A stretch of 64,000 nucleotides of DNA from VYFG01 sp965204165. Its GTDB lineage: Bacteria > Pseudomonadota > Gammaproteobacteria > Arenicellales > Poriferihabitantaceae. The notes beneath the pieces were generated by a model that worked only from the letters and a program-made list of their open reading frames with translations, ran no database searches and had not been told where the DNA came from. The position numbers were made by a program, and so were the translations under genes. Of this stretch, positions 24,937 through 33,331 are shown piece by piece (position 1 is the stretch's first letter; each line of letters opens with the position of its first letter). The DNA lies in NCBI GenBank assembly GCA_965204165.1, contig OZ241969.1, positions 3,410,001 to 3,474,000 of the forward strand, written 5' to 3'.

Positions 24937-27033
24937 TCATTGATTGACCGGTCGGCCGAAAATGATCAGTGCATCCGCCACCGTCGTGCCGCCTCCCTGC
25001 GGATGCACGATGAGGGGATTGATGTCCACCTCCAGGAGGTGGCCGCAATGGGCCTTGACGAAACCCTCCAGCGCAATCACCGAATCTACGACCGCATCGG
25101 TGTCCGCCGGCCGGCCACCCCGGTAGCCCTCCAGGAGTGGTGCGAATTTCAGCGACGAGAGCGCTTCACGGACATCCGGGCCGGAAAGCGGGGGCAGCAG
25201 GATGGCACTGTCTGCAAGCAGTTCCACCAGGGTTCCGCCAATGCCGATCATGAAATAGTGTCCGAACTGCGGATCCCTGGCCACGCCCAGGATCATTTCC
25301 GCCACGCCGCCTTGCACCATCTCCTCCACCAGGATCCGCTCGCTCACCGCAAGCAATGCCTCCGCGGCCTCCCGGGCAGCAGCGGGGTCGCCTATGCCGG
25401 TCCTGACCCCCCCGTGCTCGGACTTGTGGGCCACCCCATCGCCGGCGATCTTCATCACGACGGGATACCCGATTTCCCCCGCCAGGGCCAACGCGTCGTC
25501 CACGCTCCCGGCCAGTGATCCCCGGGGCACCCTGAACCCGGATTCCGCCAACAGGCCCTTGGCATGCGGTTCGCTGCAGGTTTCCGGGTTCATGGATTCC
25601 GCCGCATCGCCATCCCCGTGGACGCCAGAGGGCAGGCGGGGCAAGGGGCACCGGATCCTGCCCGCCCCGGATGCCGCCTCGACGGCACCGAGGGCCTGGG
25701 GAATGCCCATCAGCACGGGAATGCCATGGCCGGCCAGCTCCCTGATGATCTCCCCGGTCACGTTTTCCCCCATGCTCACCACCACCGCCCCGGGGTATCC
25801 ACTGTTGCCGACGGCCCTGGCAAACGCCCTTGCCGCCTCCTCCCATTCGGTCGCATCGCACTGGTTGGTGACGGGGAAATCGAGCACCAGCAGCGTGAGG
25901 TCGTATCCGCCCCGCATCATGGCGAAGAACGTGGCCTCCATGGCTGCGCTGTCGCCCCAGATGAAGGTGTGGTAGTCCAGCGGGTTGTCCACGTTGACAT
26001 ACTCGTTCAGGGTGGCGGCAACCGCCGCCCGGTGCTGCGCGTCCATCGGCGGGAACGAGATGTCGAGACTTTCGGCAAGATCGGCGACCATGGAGGCCTC
26101 GCCGCCGGAGCAGCTCATGGAAGCAATCCGGTTGCCCCGCAGCGTCCCGCAGACCGACAGGAGCTTGAGGGACTCGAGAAAGGTTTCCAGGTCAGGGACC
26201 TGTGCCACCCCGAGCCTTCGGAACAGCGCGTCATACAGACCGGATTCCCCGGCCAGGGTGGCCGTGTGGCTCATGGCAATGTGGGCGCCGGCGGCGGAGC
26301 GACCGAGCTTCAGGGCCACCACCGGCTTCCCGGCCTCGGCGGCCTGCCCCGCCACCTCCACGAATTTCGGCAGATCCCGCAGCCCCTCGATCAGCAACCC
26401 TACCGCCGTGATGCGATCGTCCTCCAGCACCGCCTGCAACAGTTCCTCCACGCCGACGTTCGCCTGGTTGCCGATGGAGACCATCAGCGCAAGGGGCAGG
26501 CCACGCTGCTGCATGGTCATGTTGATGCTGACATTGCCGCTGGCCGAGAAGATGGCAACTCCGGAATCACAGCGGCCCATGCCATGCTGGTCCGGCCACA
26601 GCACGGCGCCGTTGACGGCATTGATGAAGCCGTAACAGTTCGGCCCGATCACCGGCATGTCGCCGGCGGCGGCCAGCAGGCGCTGATGGCGGTCCGCCGC
26701 GCCGACTTCCCGGAATCCGGAGGCATAGCAGACCGCGCCGCCGGCCCCCATCCGGGAGAGCCGCTCCATGGCTTCGATGCTGGGTTCCGCGGGAATCGCC
26801 ACGAAGGCCGCGTCGGGCACCTCCGTCAGCGCGTCAATGTCCGGAACACAGGGCAGCCCCCCGAGCTCGGCGCGCCGGGGATTCACCACCTGGATGTCGC
26901 CGCGGAATCCCATCTTGCGGCACTGGAAAACCACCCGCTCGACCTCCCGGCCCCCGACCACCGCGATGGAGTCGGGACTGAGACAGCGGCGAAGGCGCCG
27001 GATCATGGAACCTGCGCCCGGTTCAGGAGGCAT
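24937..27033 (-). CDS. ADP-forming acyl-CoA ligase (fused CoA-binding and ATP-grasp domains)
   Basis: 698 aa. The N-terminal CoA-binding domain contains SIAVVGGREVER and GGAVCYASGF, and the succinyl-CoA-ligase-like domain includes GPNCYGFIN and FSASGNVS. A phospho-His would be expected in the following segment. The C-terminal ATP-grasp (about 480-690) has YPVVMKIAGDGVAHKSEHGGV and ILVEEMVQGGVAEMI. This is the acetate-CoA ligase (ADP-forming) alpha-beta fusion family. The ATG at 27033 overlaps the acyl-CoA dehydrogenase stop by 11 bases; an alternative ATG at 27006 removes nine residues. In this operon it could activate carnitine or crotonobetaine, replacing CaiC/CaiB. Confidence 0.85.
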   Translation of the reverse strand: MPPEPGAGSMIRRLRRCLSPDSIAVVGGREVERVVFQCRKMGFRGDIQVVNPRRAELGGLPCVPDIDALTEVPDAAFVAIPAEPSIEAMERLSRMGAGGAVCYASGFREVGAADRHQRLLAAAGDMPVIGPNCYGFINAVNGAVLWPDQHGMGRCDSGVAIFSASGNVSINMTMQQRGLPLALMVSIGNQANVGVEELLQAVLEDDRITAVGLLIEGLRDLPKFVEVAGQAAEAGKPVVALKLGRSAAGAHIAMSHTATLAGESGLYDALFRRLGVAQVPDLETFLESLKLLSVCGTLRGNRIASMSCSGGEASMVADLAESLDISFPPMDAQHRAAVAATLNEYVNVDNPLDYHTFIWGDSAAMEATFFAMMRGGYDLTLLVLDFPVTNQCDATEWEEAARAFARAVGNSGYPGAVVVSMGENVTGEIIRELAGHGIPVLMGIPQALGAVEAASGAGRIRCPLPRLPSGVHGDGDAAESMNPETCSEPHAKGLLAESGFRVPRGSLAGSVDDALALAGEIGYPVVMKIAGDGVAHKSEHGGVRTGIGDPAAAREAAEALLAVSERILVEEMVQGGVAEMILGVARDPQFGHYFMIGIGGTLVELLADSAILLPPLSGPDVREALSSLKFAPLLEGYRGGRPADTDAVVDSVIALEGFVKAHCGHLLEVDINPLIVHPQGGGTTVADALIIFGRPVNQ

Positions 27034-28189
27034 TCTCCAGGGGTCTCAGAATCGAGCGGGAGATGATCATCCGCTGGATTTCGCTGGTGCCTTCCCAGAT
27101 GCGTTCCACCCGGGCGTCCCGCCAGATCCGCTCCAGGGGCAGATCGGACATCAGCCCCATGCCCCCGTGAATCTGCAGCGCCTCGTCGGATATGAACCCA
27201 AGGGCCTCGGTGGAGGCCAGCTTGGCCAGGGCCGCGTCCATGTCCGTCATCCGGTCTTCCGCGGCCTTGCAGGCGGCATCGTACACGATGAACTCGGCGG
27301 AACGCCTTCGCAGTTCCATGTCCGCCAGCTTGAACGCCACCCCCTGGAACTTGCCGATGGTCTGGTTGAACTGCCTGCGTTCGGCGGCATAGGACGCCGC
27401 CAGTTCGAACGCCCGGTCGCAGCGGCCGAGGCAGATGGCCGCCACCTGGAGCCGGGTGTTGCCGAGCCAGTCATTGGCCACCTCGAACCCCTGGTCCACC
27501 TCGCCGAGCACCTGGTCCGACGGAATCCGGCACTGGTCGAATTCCAGGATGCTGTTGTGGTAGCCGCGATGGGAAACGTTGTGATATCCCTTGCGCACGG
27601 TGAATCCGGGCGTACCCATGTCCACGAGGAACGCGGTGATTTTCTTGCGCGGTCCCCGCTTGGTTTCCTCCACGCCAGTGGCCGCAAAAAGAATCACGAA
27701 ATCAGATACATCTGCGTGACTTATGAAGTGTTTTGTACCGTTAATGACAAAGTCGTCCCCTTCCCTGTCGGCGCGGCACATCATGGAACGCAGATCGGAA
27801 CCGGCACCCGGCTCGGTCATTGCCAGGCAGTCCATCTTCTCCCCCCGGATACAGGGAAACAGGTACTTCTCCCGCTGTTCACCCACGCAGGCCTGCAGAA
27901 TGTTGCTCGGCCTGGCAACGGTGTACTGCAGCGCCATGCTGGCACGGCCCAGTTCCCGGTCAAGCAGGCACATGGACAGGGGGTCGAGTCCGCCGCCGCC
28001 CAGTTCCGCCGGCATGTTGGCCGCGTACAGCCCGATCTCCAGGGACCGTTCGACGATCTGCCGGCGCAATTCGGGCCGCACCTCGTCGCTCCGTTCCACT
28101 TCCATCTCATAGGGATACAACTCCTCTTCCACGAACCGCCTGGCGGTTTCCACCAGCATGTTCTGTTCTTCGCTCAAATCAAAGTTCAT
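27023..28189 (-). CDS. Acyl-CoA dehydrogenase (CaiA-like context)
   Basis: 388 aa. It shows the conserved FAD and substrate motifs AMTEPGAGSDL, VINGTKHFISH, RRQFNQTIGKFQ, QIHGGMGLMSDLPLERIWRDARV and IWEGTSEIQRM, where the last Glu region carries the catalytic base. Length and order are of the short-chain dehydrogenase group; it is too short for DmdC (about 590 aa). It starts 20 bp after the SDR gene and overlaps the ligase start. With caiD in the operon, reduction or oxidation between crotonobetainyl-CoA and gamma-butyrobetainyl-CoA is a reasonable guess. Confidence 0.87.
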   Translation of the reverse strand: MNFDLSEEQNMLVETARRFVEEELYPYEMEVERSDEVRPELRRQIVERSLEIGLYAANMPAELGGGGLDPLSMCLLDRELGRASMALQYTVARPSNILQACVGEQREKYLFPCIRGEKMDCLAMTEPGAGSDLRSMMCRADREGDDFVINGTKHFISHADVSDFVILFAATGVEETKRGPRKKITAFLVDMGTPGFTVRKGYHNVSHRGYHNSILEFDQCRIPSDQVLGEVDQGFEVANDWLGNTRLQVAAICLGRCDRAFELAASYAAERRQFNQTIGKFQGVAFKLADMELRRRSAEFIVYDAACKAAEDRMTDMDAALAKLASTEALGFISDEALQIHGGMGLMSDLPLERIWRDARVERIWEGTSEIQRMIISRSILRPLENAS

Positions 28190-28209
28190 AGGGTCGTTAC
28201 CAGGTAAAG

Positions 28210-29007
28210 TCAGTCATCGACGCCGCCCAGCGATTCCAGGTGGCCGTCGACGGAAATAGCCTGTCCCGTGATCCGGCGCGCTCCAGCAGAAGCCAGGAAC
28301 ACCGCGGTGCGGGCGATATCCTCGGGATCAATGAATGTCCGCAATGATACGTTCTTGGCATAGCTTTGCCGGATCATGTCCTCGGGGACGCCCTTCTCCC
28401 TGGCCTCCTCCGTGATCACCCGGTCCATCCGGGTTCCGTTCACACTCCCGGGACAGATCGCATTGACCCGGATGCCCCGCGGTCCCAGTTCCATTGCCAG
28501 GGACTTGGTCAGGCCGATGACCGCCCATTTCGCCGAGGCATAGGGTGTTCTCAGGGGGTAGCCATGCCATCCCGCGGTGGAGGAAATATTGATGATACTG
28601 GCATCACTTGCCTCGAGGAGCAATGGCACCGCATGCTTGCAGCAGAGAAATGTCGCATCCAGGTTGACCGCGAGACATTCCCGCCAGTCCCCGAGTTCCA
28701 GCGTCTCCACCGGTCCCGTGGGTCCCTTGATGCCCGCACAATTGACCAGCACGTCGATACCGCCGAACCGTTCCTGCTGATGCCGCATCATCAGGGCCAC
28801 GGCGGACTCGTCCGACACGTCCCCCGAGGAAAATGCCCCCCGATGCGCCCAGGATGCCGAGGCGCGGAGCTCCTCTAACGCATCCGCGTTCACATCCACC
28901 ACATGCACCCTGCTCCCGGCGGCGGCGAACTCGAGAGCAATGGCATGGCCGATCCCGCCGGCACCGGCGGTGATCAACACGCGTCTGTCTTCCAGTCCGT
29001 TCATCAT
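28210..29007 (-). CDS. Short-chain dehydrogenase/reductase
   Basis: 265 aa from ATG 29007 (MMNGLEDRRVLITAG). The cofactor motif is TAGAGGIG, a TGxxxGxG variant with a leading Ala; NCAG replaces the common NNAG. The catalytic tetrad is in ISSTAG and YASAK, and the C-terminal ITGQAISVDGH is typical. An Asp after the second strand (VVDVN) suggests NAD rather than NADP. It is the first gene of the caiD operon, so transcription probably starts upstream of 29007. A hydroxy-acid or betaine-derived alcohol is a likely substrate. Confidence 0.85.
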   Translation of the reverse strand: MMNGLEDRRVLITAGAGGIGHAIALEFAAAGSRVHVVDVNADALEELRASASWAHRGAFSSGDVSDESAVALMMRHQQERFGGIDVLVNCAGIKGPTGPVETLELGDWRECLAVNLDATFLCCKHAVPLLLEASDASIINISSTAGWHGYPLRTPYASAKWAVIGLTKSLAMELGPRGIRVNAICPGSVNGTRMDRVITEEAREKGVPEDMIRQSYAKNVSLRTFIDPEDIARTAVFLASAGARRITGQAISVDGHLESLGGVDD

Positions 29008-29174
29008 GGGGGCTTGAATGGCTGGCGGAACTTTGCCTTCAGGGCGGATTCCGCGCAAGTCGGATTTGCGCCAGAACCTGCCGAGAACAGTAATCGGGGG
29101 GCCGGCCTGCCCCCTGGGTCACATCTCCCGGGCAACAGAGTGCGGTCAGTCAGCCGGCATGGAAAATCCCGACC

Positions 29175-30635
29175 TTACCCGGTCAACTCCTGCAGTACAG
29201 CCGGAAGGTGGCCGATCACGTCCGAAGCCGTCAGCGACCGTTCCCCCACTTCACCGCTTGCCAGATCTCCCGCCGCCCCATGCAGCCAGACGCCCTGCCG
29301 GGCCGCATCCCACGGCGACAGGCCCTGGGCGAGGAGCGCACCGATGATGCCGCTCAGCACGTCGCCCGTACCCGCCGATGCCATGCCGGGATTGCCGCGG
29401 TCGCAGATTTCAGTACCGGTACCGTGGATCACCGTTCCGGCACCCTTGAGCACACAGACGCCGCCGTAGCGCCGCCGGATCTCGGCCGCGGCCGCGGGAC
29501 GGTCGGCCTGGATCTCGCCGGTCCTGCATCCCAGCAGTACCGCGGCCTCGCCCGGGTGGGGGGTCAGCACCCTGTTGTCGTTACGCTCAGGCATGGCCGC
29601 CAGCAGATGAAGCCCGCCCGCATCCAAAAGGACGGGCACCCCGGTCTTCGCCAGCATGCCGAACAGGCCGGCACTCCACTCGCCGCCCGCGGTCCCCGGA
29701 CCGAATACCACGGCGTCCGCACCGGCGAATGGCTCTTCCGGCCCCCGGTCCGGCGAATAGGCCCGCGTCATCAGTTCCGGCTGCACCAGCGGCGCCCGGT
29801 CCAGGTTCGACGCCACGCTCAACACCGTCACCAGCCCCGCGCCGCTGCGAAGCCCCGCCCTGCCGGCGAGGAGCACAGCACCCAGCATGCCGGCCTCCCC
29901 GCCCGCAACCACCAGATGGCCGTACATCCCCTTGTGGGAATTCCTCGGGCGGGGCCGCAGTTCGGGAGCACGCGTCAGTACGGCGGCGGCGGGCACTTCG
30001 CGGTACACGGCCCGGTCCAGTCCCAGGCTGTCGAACACCAGTTCCCCGCAGTGATCGGGACCATCCGCGGTGTATTGTCCGAGTTTGCGGCCGATGAAGG
30101 TCACCGTGAGATCGGCGCGTATGCAGGGATCGAATGCCCTGCCGGTATCGCCGGACAGCCCGGAGGGAAGATCGACGGCAACCACGGGACACCGGCAGGA
30201 ACCGACGGCCCTGATGAATTCCGCGGAGATGCCTTCGGGCGCCCTGGACAGTCCGGTACCGAGCATCGCATCGATCACCAGTGCGGCACGCTCCAGAATG
30301 CCGCCGTCACGGGATGCCGGACGTCCACCGGCATCCAGGTATCTCCGGCACATCTCCCGTGTGTCCTGCGTTCCGGGTTCGGCGGTGGCAGCGATGTGTA
30401 CCTCCACGCCGATCTCATGCAAGAGCCTGGCCACCACGTAGCCGTCCCCGCCGTTGTTGCCGGAACCGCACAGCACGACCACCGGCACATGTCCGGGATA
30501 CCGGCGCACGACCTGGTCGAACGTGCGTCTGCCCGCCCGTTCCATGAGTTCCAGGCCCGGGGTTCCGAATTCCTCGATGGCGACCCGGTCAAGCTCCCGG
30601 ACCTGGGCCGCGGTGTACAGGGAGACGGCTGTCAT
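29175..30635 (-). CDS. nnr: Bifunctional NAD(P)HX epimerase/dehydratase
   Basis: 486 aa. The N-terminal YjeF_N domain has ELMERAGRRTF and VVLCGSGNNGGDGYVVARLL (epimerase). The C-terminal carbohydrate-kinase-like domain, from about residue 225, has HKGMYGHLVVAGGEAGM, LTPHPGEAAVLLG and GTGDVLSGIIGALLAQG (ADP-dependent dehydratase). Together they repair hydrated NAD(P)H. IS copy C has inserted with its target duplication at 30647-30655, so only 20 bp of the native 5' region, counting the duplication, separates the IS end from the ATG at 30635. The native promoter has probably been displaced; a TATAAG remains at 30649-30644. Confidence 0.92.
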   Translation of the reverse strand: MTAVSLYTAAQVRELDRVAIEEFGTPGLELMERAGRRTFDQVVRRYPGHVPVVVLCGSGNNGGDGYVVARLLHEIGVEVHIAATAEPGTQDTREMCRRYLDAGGRPASRDGGILERAALVIDAMLGTGLSRAPEGISAEFIRAVGSCRCPVVAVDLPSGLSGDTGRAFDPCIRADLTVTFIGRKLGQYTADGPDHCGELVFDSLGLDRAVYREVPAAAVLTRAPELRPRPRNSHKGMYGHLVVAGGEAGMLGAVLLAGRAGLRSGAGLVTVLSVASNLDRAPLVQPELMTRAYSPDRGPEEPFAGADAVVFGPGTAGGEWSAGLFGMLAKTGVPVLLDAGGLHLLAAMPERNDNRVLTPHPGEAAVLLGCRTGEIQADRPAAAAEIRRRYGGVCVLKGAGTVIHGTGTEICDRGNPGMASAGTGDVLSGIIGALLAQGLSPWDAARQGVWLHGAAGDLASGEVGERSLTASDVIGHLPAVLQELTG

Positions 30636-30760
30636 GAGCGGATCTTATACCGTCTCAGCAATTCCCGCTGGTTTAAAAAGTCAAGCAAATACAAGGTGAT
30701 AGAGAGATACGGAAAAAACTTTTTCGTAAAGTTTTTCAGGAATTCTGGTATCATACAGTT

Positions 30761-30787
30761 CCAATTTCATGAACCAGGTGAAATTGG
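30761..30787 (+). promoter_or_regulatory. Inverted repeat abutting transposase start, copy C
   Basis: This is the same CCAATTTCA-N9-TGAAATTGG hairpin as in copy B, ending directly before the ATG at 30788 and enclosing the only ribosome-binding sequence. Confidence 0.6.
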
Positions 30788-32098
30788 ATGCGTGAACCAT
30801 CAAATCGCAAACACTTGAGCGCACAGGGATTGCTGCAGTCGATCCGGTCGAGTTTCGAGGAGATTCCGGACACGAAGCGCACCCGCAAGTTCCCGTTGTC
30901 GGACGTCATGATGTCGGCGCTGGCGATGTTCGGTCTGAAATATCCATCGCTGCTGCAGTTCGAGCGGTCGCAGTCCGAGGAAGCGGTGCGGCACAATCTG
31001 AAGCATCTGTACGGGGTGGCGCAGGCGCCGAGCGACACGTACATGAGGGAACGGCTGGACGAATTGGACCCGGGGGTGTTCGAGCCGGTATACAAGCGGC
31101 TGTTTGCGCTGCTGCAGCGGGGCAAGGGTCTGGAGGGTTTCGAGGTGCTGGACGGCCGCTATGTGCTGTCGGTGGACGGCACCGGGCTGTTCTCCTCGCA
31201 GAAGGTGCATTGCGCGCACTGCTGCAGCAAGCATCATCGTGACGGTCGGGTGACGTACTATCACCAGTTGCTCGGTGCGGTGCTGGTGCATCCGGACTGC
31301 CGCGAGGTGATCCCCCTGATGCCAGAACCGATCCTGAAGGGGGACGGATCCGGCAAGAACGACTGTGAGCGGAATGCCGCAAGGCGGCTGCTGAAGCGTG
31401 TCCGTCGCAACCATCCGCATTTGCGGTTGCTGGTGGTTGAAGATGGCCTGGCCTCGAACGGTCCGCACATCCGGCTGCTGGAGTCACTGGACATGCGCTA
31501 TGTGCTGGGTGCGAAGGAAGGGGACCACCGGTTTCTGTACGACTGGGTGTCGAAGACCCGGGGCGTTCCGGAACATGAGTGCCGGGACGGGCAGGGGGTA
31601 GTGCATCGCTTCCGGTATCTGAACCGGGTGCCGTTGAACGACGACCACTTTGATCTGGAGGTGAACTTCCTTGAGTACCGGGAGCACCGTCCCGGGGGCA
31701 AGGTGCAGCGCTTTTGCTGGGTCACCGATATCCCGATCGACGAATCGAACCTGATGGAGTTGATGCGGGCCGGCCGGGCCCGCTGGAAGATAGAGAACGA
31801 AACCTTCAACACGCTGAAGAACCAGGGTTACGGCCTGGAACACAATTATGGTCACGGCAACAAGCACCTGTCGACGGTGCTGATGCACCTGATGATGCTG
31901 GCGTTTCTGGTGGACCAGATCCAGTTGCGCTGCTGTGCCGTATTCAATGCGGCACACCAGGCCATGTACAGCCGCGCCGCGCTGTGGCGCAAGATGAGGG
32001 GCCTGTTCAGCCTGTTCCTGATAGACAGTTGGGAGAAACTGTATCAGGTCATTGCGCGGGGGTACAAAAACAATCCCGCGCTGCCTGAACCGCCCTGA
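30788..32098 (+). CDS. DDE transposase, IS4-like (436 aa), copy C
   Basis: Identical over all 436 residues to the copy B transposase, with the same DDE residues and start. The identity of complete copies 27 kb apart points to recent movement. Nothing suggests inactivation. Confidence 0.93.
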   Translation: MREPSNRKHLSAQGLLQSIRSSFEEIPDTKRTRKFPLSDVMMSALAMFGLKYPSLLQFERSQSEEAVRHNLKHLYGVAQAPSDTYMRERLDELDPGVFEPVYKRLFALLQRGKGLEGFEVLDGRYVLSVDGTGLFSSQKVHCAHCCSKHHRDGRVTYYHQLLGAVLVHPDCREVIPLMPEPILKGDGSGKNDCERNAARRLLKRVRRNHPHLRLLVVEDGLASNGPHIRLLESLDMRYVLGAKEGDHRFLYDWVSKTRGVPEHECRDGQGVVHRFRYLNRVPLNDDHFDLEVNFLEYREHRPGGKVQRFCWVTDIPIDESNLMELMRAGRARWKIENETFNTLKNQGYGLEHNYGHGNKHLSTVLMHLMMLAFLVDQIQLRCCAVFNAAHQAMYSRAALWRKMRGLFSLFLIDSWEKLYQVIARGYKNNPALPEPP

Positions 32099-32301
32099 AT
32101 CACGCCGTGACCGGCGGGTGTTCAGGTCGATTCTTCAGCGTTTACCGACCCGATGAGTTCTACAGCCCCAGTGGTGGCTGTAACGACCGCTGCGCCCCGA
32201 TCCCTTTAAAACCACAACCTCCTGCGGATCACACTCCCTGACACAATGGAGCTAACCCTTAGCGGGAATTGCTGATACCGTCTTTCCCGCGTGCAGAAAT
32301 G

Positions 32302-32330
32302 AAAAAAGGGCGGTGACAACGTCACCACCC
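32302..32330 (-). terminator. Rho-independent terminator of hsp20
   Basis: On the minus strand GGGTGGTGAC, loop GTT, GTCACCGCCC (one G-T pair) is followed by TTTTTT. It begins 26 bases after the hsp20 stop and is the clearest intrinsic terminator in the window. Confidence 0.85.
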
Positions 32331-32356
32331 TCCCTTGATCAACCCGGCGGACCGGG

Positions 32357-32824
32357 TCAGGCCGCTTTTCCGGACTTGTGCTCCAGCACGGTGTCGGAAT
32401 CACCGCCGATCTCGATTTTCCGGGGCTTCATGGCCTCGGGCACTTCCTTCACCAGACTGAGCTTCAGAAGGCCGTTGGACAGTTCCGCACCGGTGACTTC
32501 CACATGATCCGCCAGGGTGAACTTGCGTTCGAACGCCCGATTGGCGATTCCCTGGTGCAGGTAGTTGTGCTCCCTGCCGTCGGAATCCTGCTTGCCGCGG
32601 ATGGTCAGCACACCGTGTTCCACCTGGATGTCGATGTCATCGCGGGTAAAGCCGGCAACCGCCAGGGTGATGGCGTACTGGTTTTCGCCGACCACTTCGA
32701 TGTTGTAGGGCGGATATCCGCCGGACGCGGGCTTTTCCGCGCCAAGGGCGGCGTTCAGCAGGGAACCGAACCGGTCGAAGCCGATGGTGCTGCGATAAAG
32801 GGGGGTAAGGTCGATCGTAGTCAT
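32357..32824 (-). CDS. Small heat-shock protein, Hsp20/IbpA family
   Basis: 155 aa from the ATG at 32824, with AGGAG nine bases upstream; an ATG six bases earlier is too close to it. The alpha-crystallin domain covers about residues 38-130: YNIEVVGENQYAITLAVAGF, IDIQVEHGVLTIRGK and NGLLKLSLVKEVPE. The N-terminal LYRSTIGFDRFGSLL is the IbpA-type sequence needed for oligomer formation. It holds unfolded proteins for DnaK/ClpB. It has its own terminator. I see no convincing sigma-32 promoter upstream. Confidence 0.92.
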   Translation of the reverse strand: MTTIDLTPLYRSTIGFDRFGSLLNAALGAEKPASGGYPPYNIEVVGENQYAITLAVAGFTRDDIDIQVEHGVLTIRGKQDSDGREHNYLHQGIANRAFERKFTLADHVEVTGAELSNGLLKLSLVKEVPEAMKPRKIEIGGDSDTVLEHKSGKAA

Positions 32825-32961
32825 GATCATATTCTCCTGTGAAGCAATATGGTTAAACACTTGAAACATCTTGTGGTCCGGGAATCTTCGGGAGACTTCC
32901 CGCCACGCCGGAAACATGCGGGTTCCCGGCCGGATTTCAAGTGGGACAGGAGGGACCGCTG

Positions 32962-33276
32962 TCAGGTCGTCTTTGAACCGCCAAGGCAGGGGGGGGACTC
33001 CGGCACCGCTCCGCCCTGCGCGAACCACTCGTCCGGGGTCCGCGTATGCAGCGCCAGGGCATGGACGCCGGCTGCCAGTTCCTCCTCGAGCATGCCATTG
33101 ACTACCCTGTGACGCGCCACCAGCGGCTGGCCGTCAAACCGTTCCGAAACCACGGTCACCCTGAAATGGGTCTCGGAATTCGCCGGCACGCTGTGCATAT
33201 GGCTTTCATTGACCACTTCCAGGTGGACCGGGTCCAGCGCCAGCAGCTTGGCTTCAATGGAAGAATGGAGACTCAT
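32962..33276 (-). CDS. bolA: BolA-family protein
   Basis: 104 aa from the ATG at 33276. It has the BolA core: IEAKLLALDPVHLEVVNES, HFRVTVVSERFDGQPLVARHR, VNGMLEEELAAGVHALAL. The conserved His of the loop (ESHMHSV) would bind an Fe-S cluster with a monothiol glutaredoxin. BolA proteins take part in Fe-S trafficking and stress response. It starts 55 bp after the methyltransferase stop on the same strand. A longer in-frame ORF begins inside that methyltransferase and is not supported. Confidence 0.88.
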   Translation of the reverse strand: MSLHSSIEAKLLALDPVHLEVVNESHMHSVPANSETHFRVTVVSERFDGQPLVARHRVVNGMLEEELAAGVHALALHTRTPDEWFAQGGAVPESPPCLGGSKTT

Positions 33277-33331
33277 GGGACCAATGTGCGGATTCGGACG
33301 GCTTCTGTCAAGACCGCTGCCTCGGATTGCC

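Larger units (their letters stand above)
30656..32274 (+). mobile_element. IS4-like insertion sequence, copy C, complete (1,619 bp)
   Basis: The terminal inverted repeats are the same perfect 14 bp as copy B. The 9-bp target duplication ATACCGTCT is at 30647-30655 and 32275-32283. It inserted between the nnr start codon and the hsp20 terminator. It has the same orientation as copies A and B, so homologous recombination between B and C would delete about 29 kb. Removing the element and one duplication joins the terminator of hsp20 to the nnr leader without a gap. Confidence 0.96.

Noticed and set aside
25564..27066. 500-aa plus-strand ORF
   Set aside because: Antisense to the ADP-forming ligase, without recognisable sequence.
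27023..28189. Acyl-CoA dehydrogenase as DmdC of the DMSP pathway
   Set aside because: 388 aa is far shorter than DmdC (about 590 aa), and it lies in the caiD operon.
29208..30818. 536-aa plus-strand ORF running into IS copy C
   Set aside because: Antisense to nnr, and its end is IS leader sequence.
1591..32274. Composite transposon bounded by IS copies B and C
   Set aside because: Each copy has its own 9-bp target duplication (CTGTGGTCT, ATACCGTCT), so they inserted separately; a composite element would share outer duplications.
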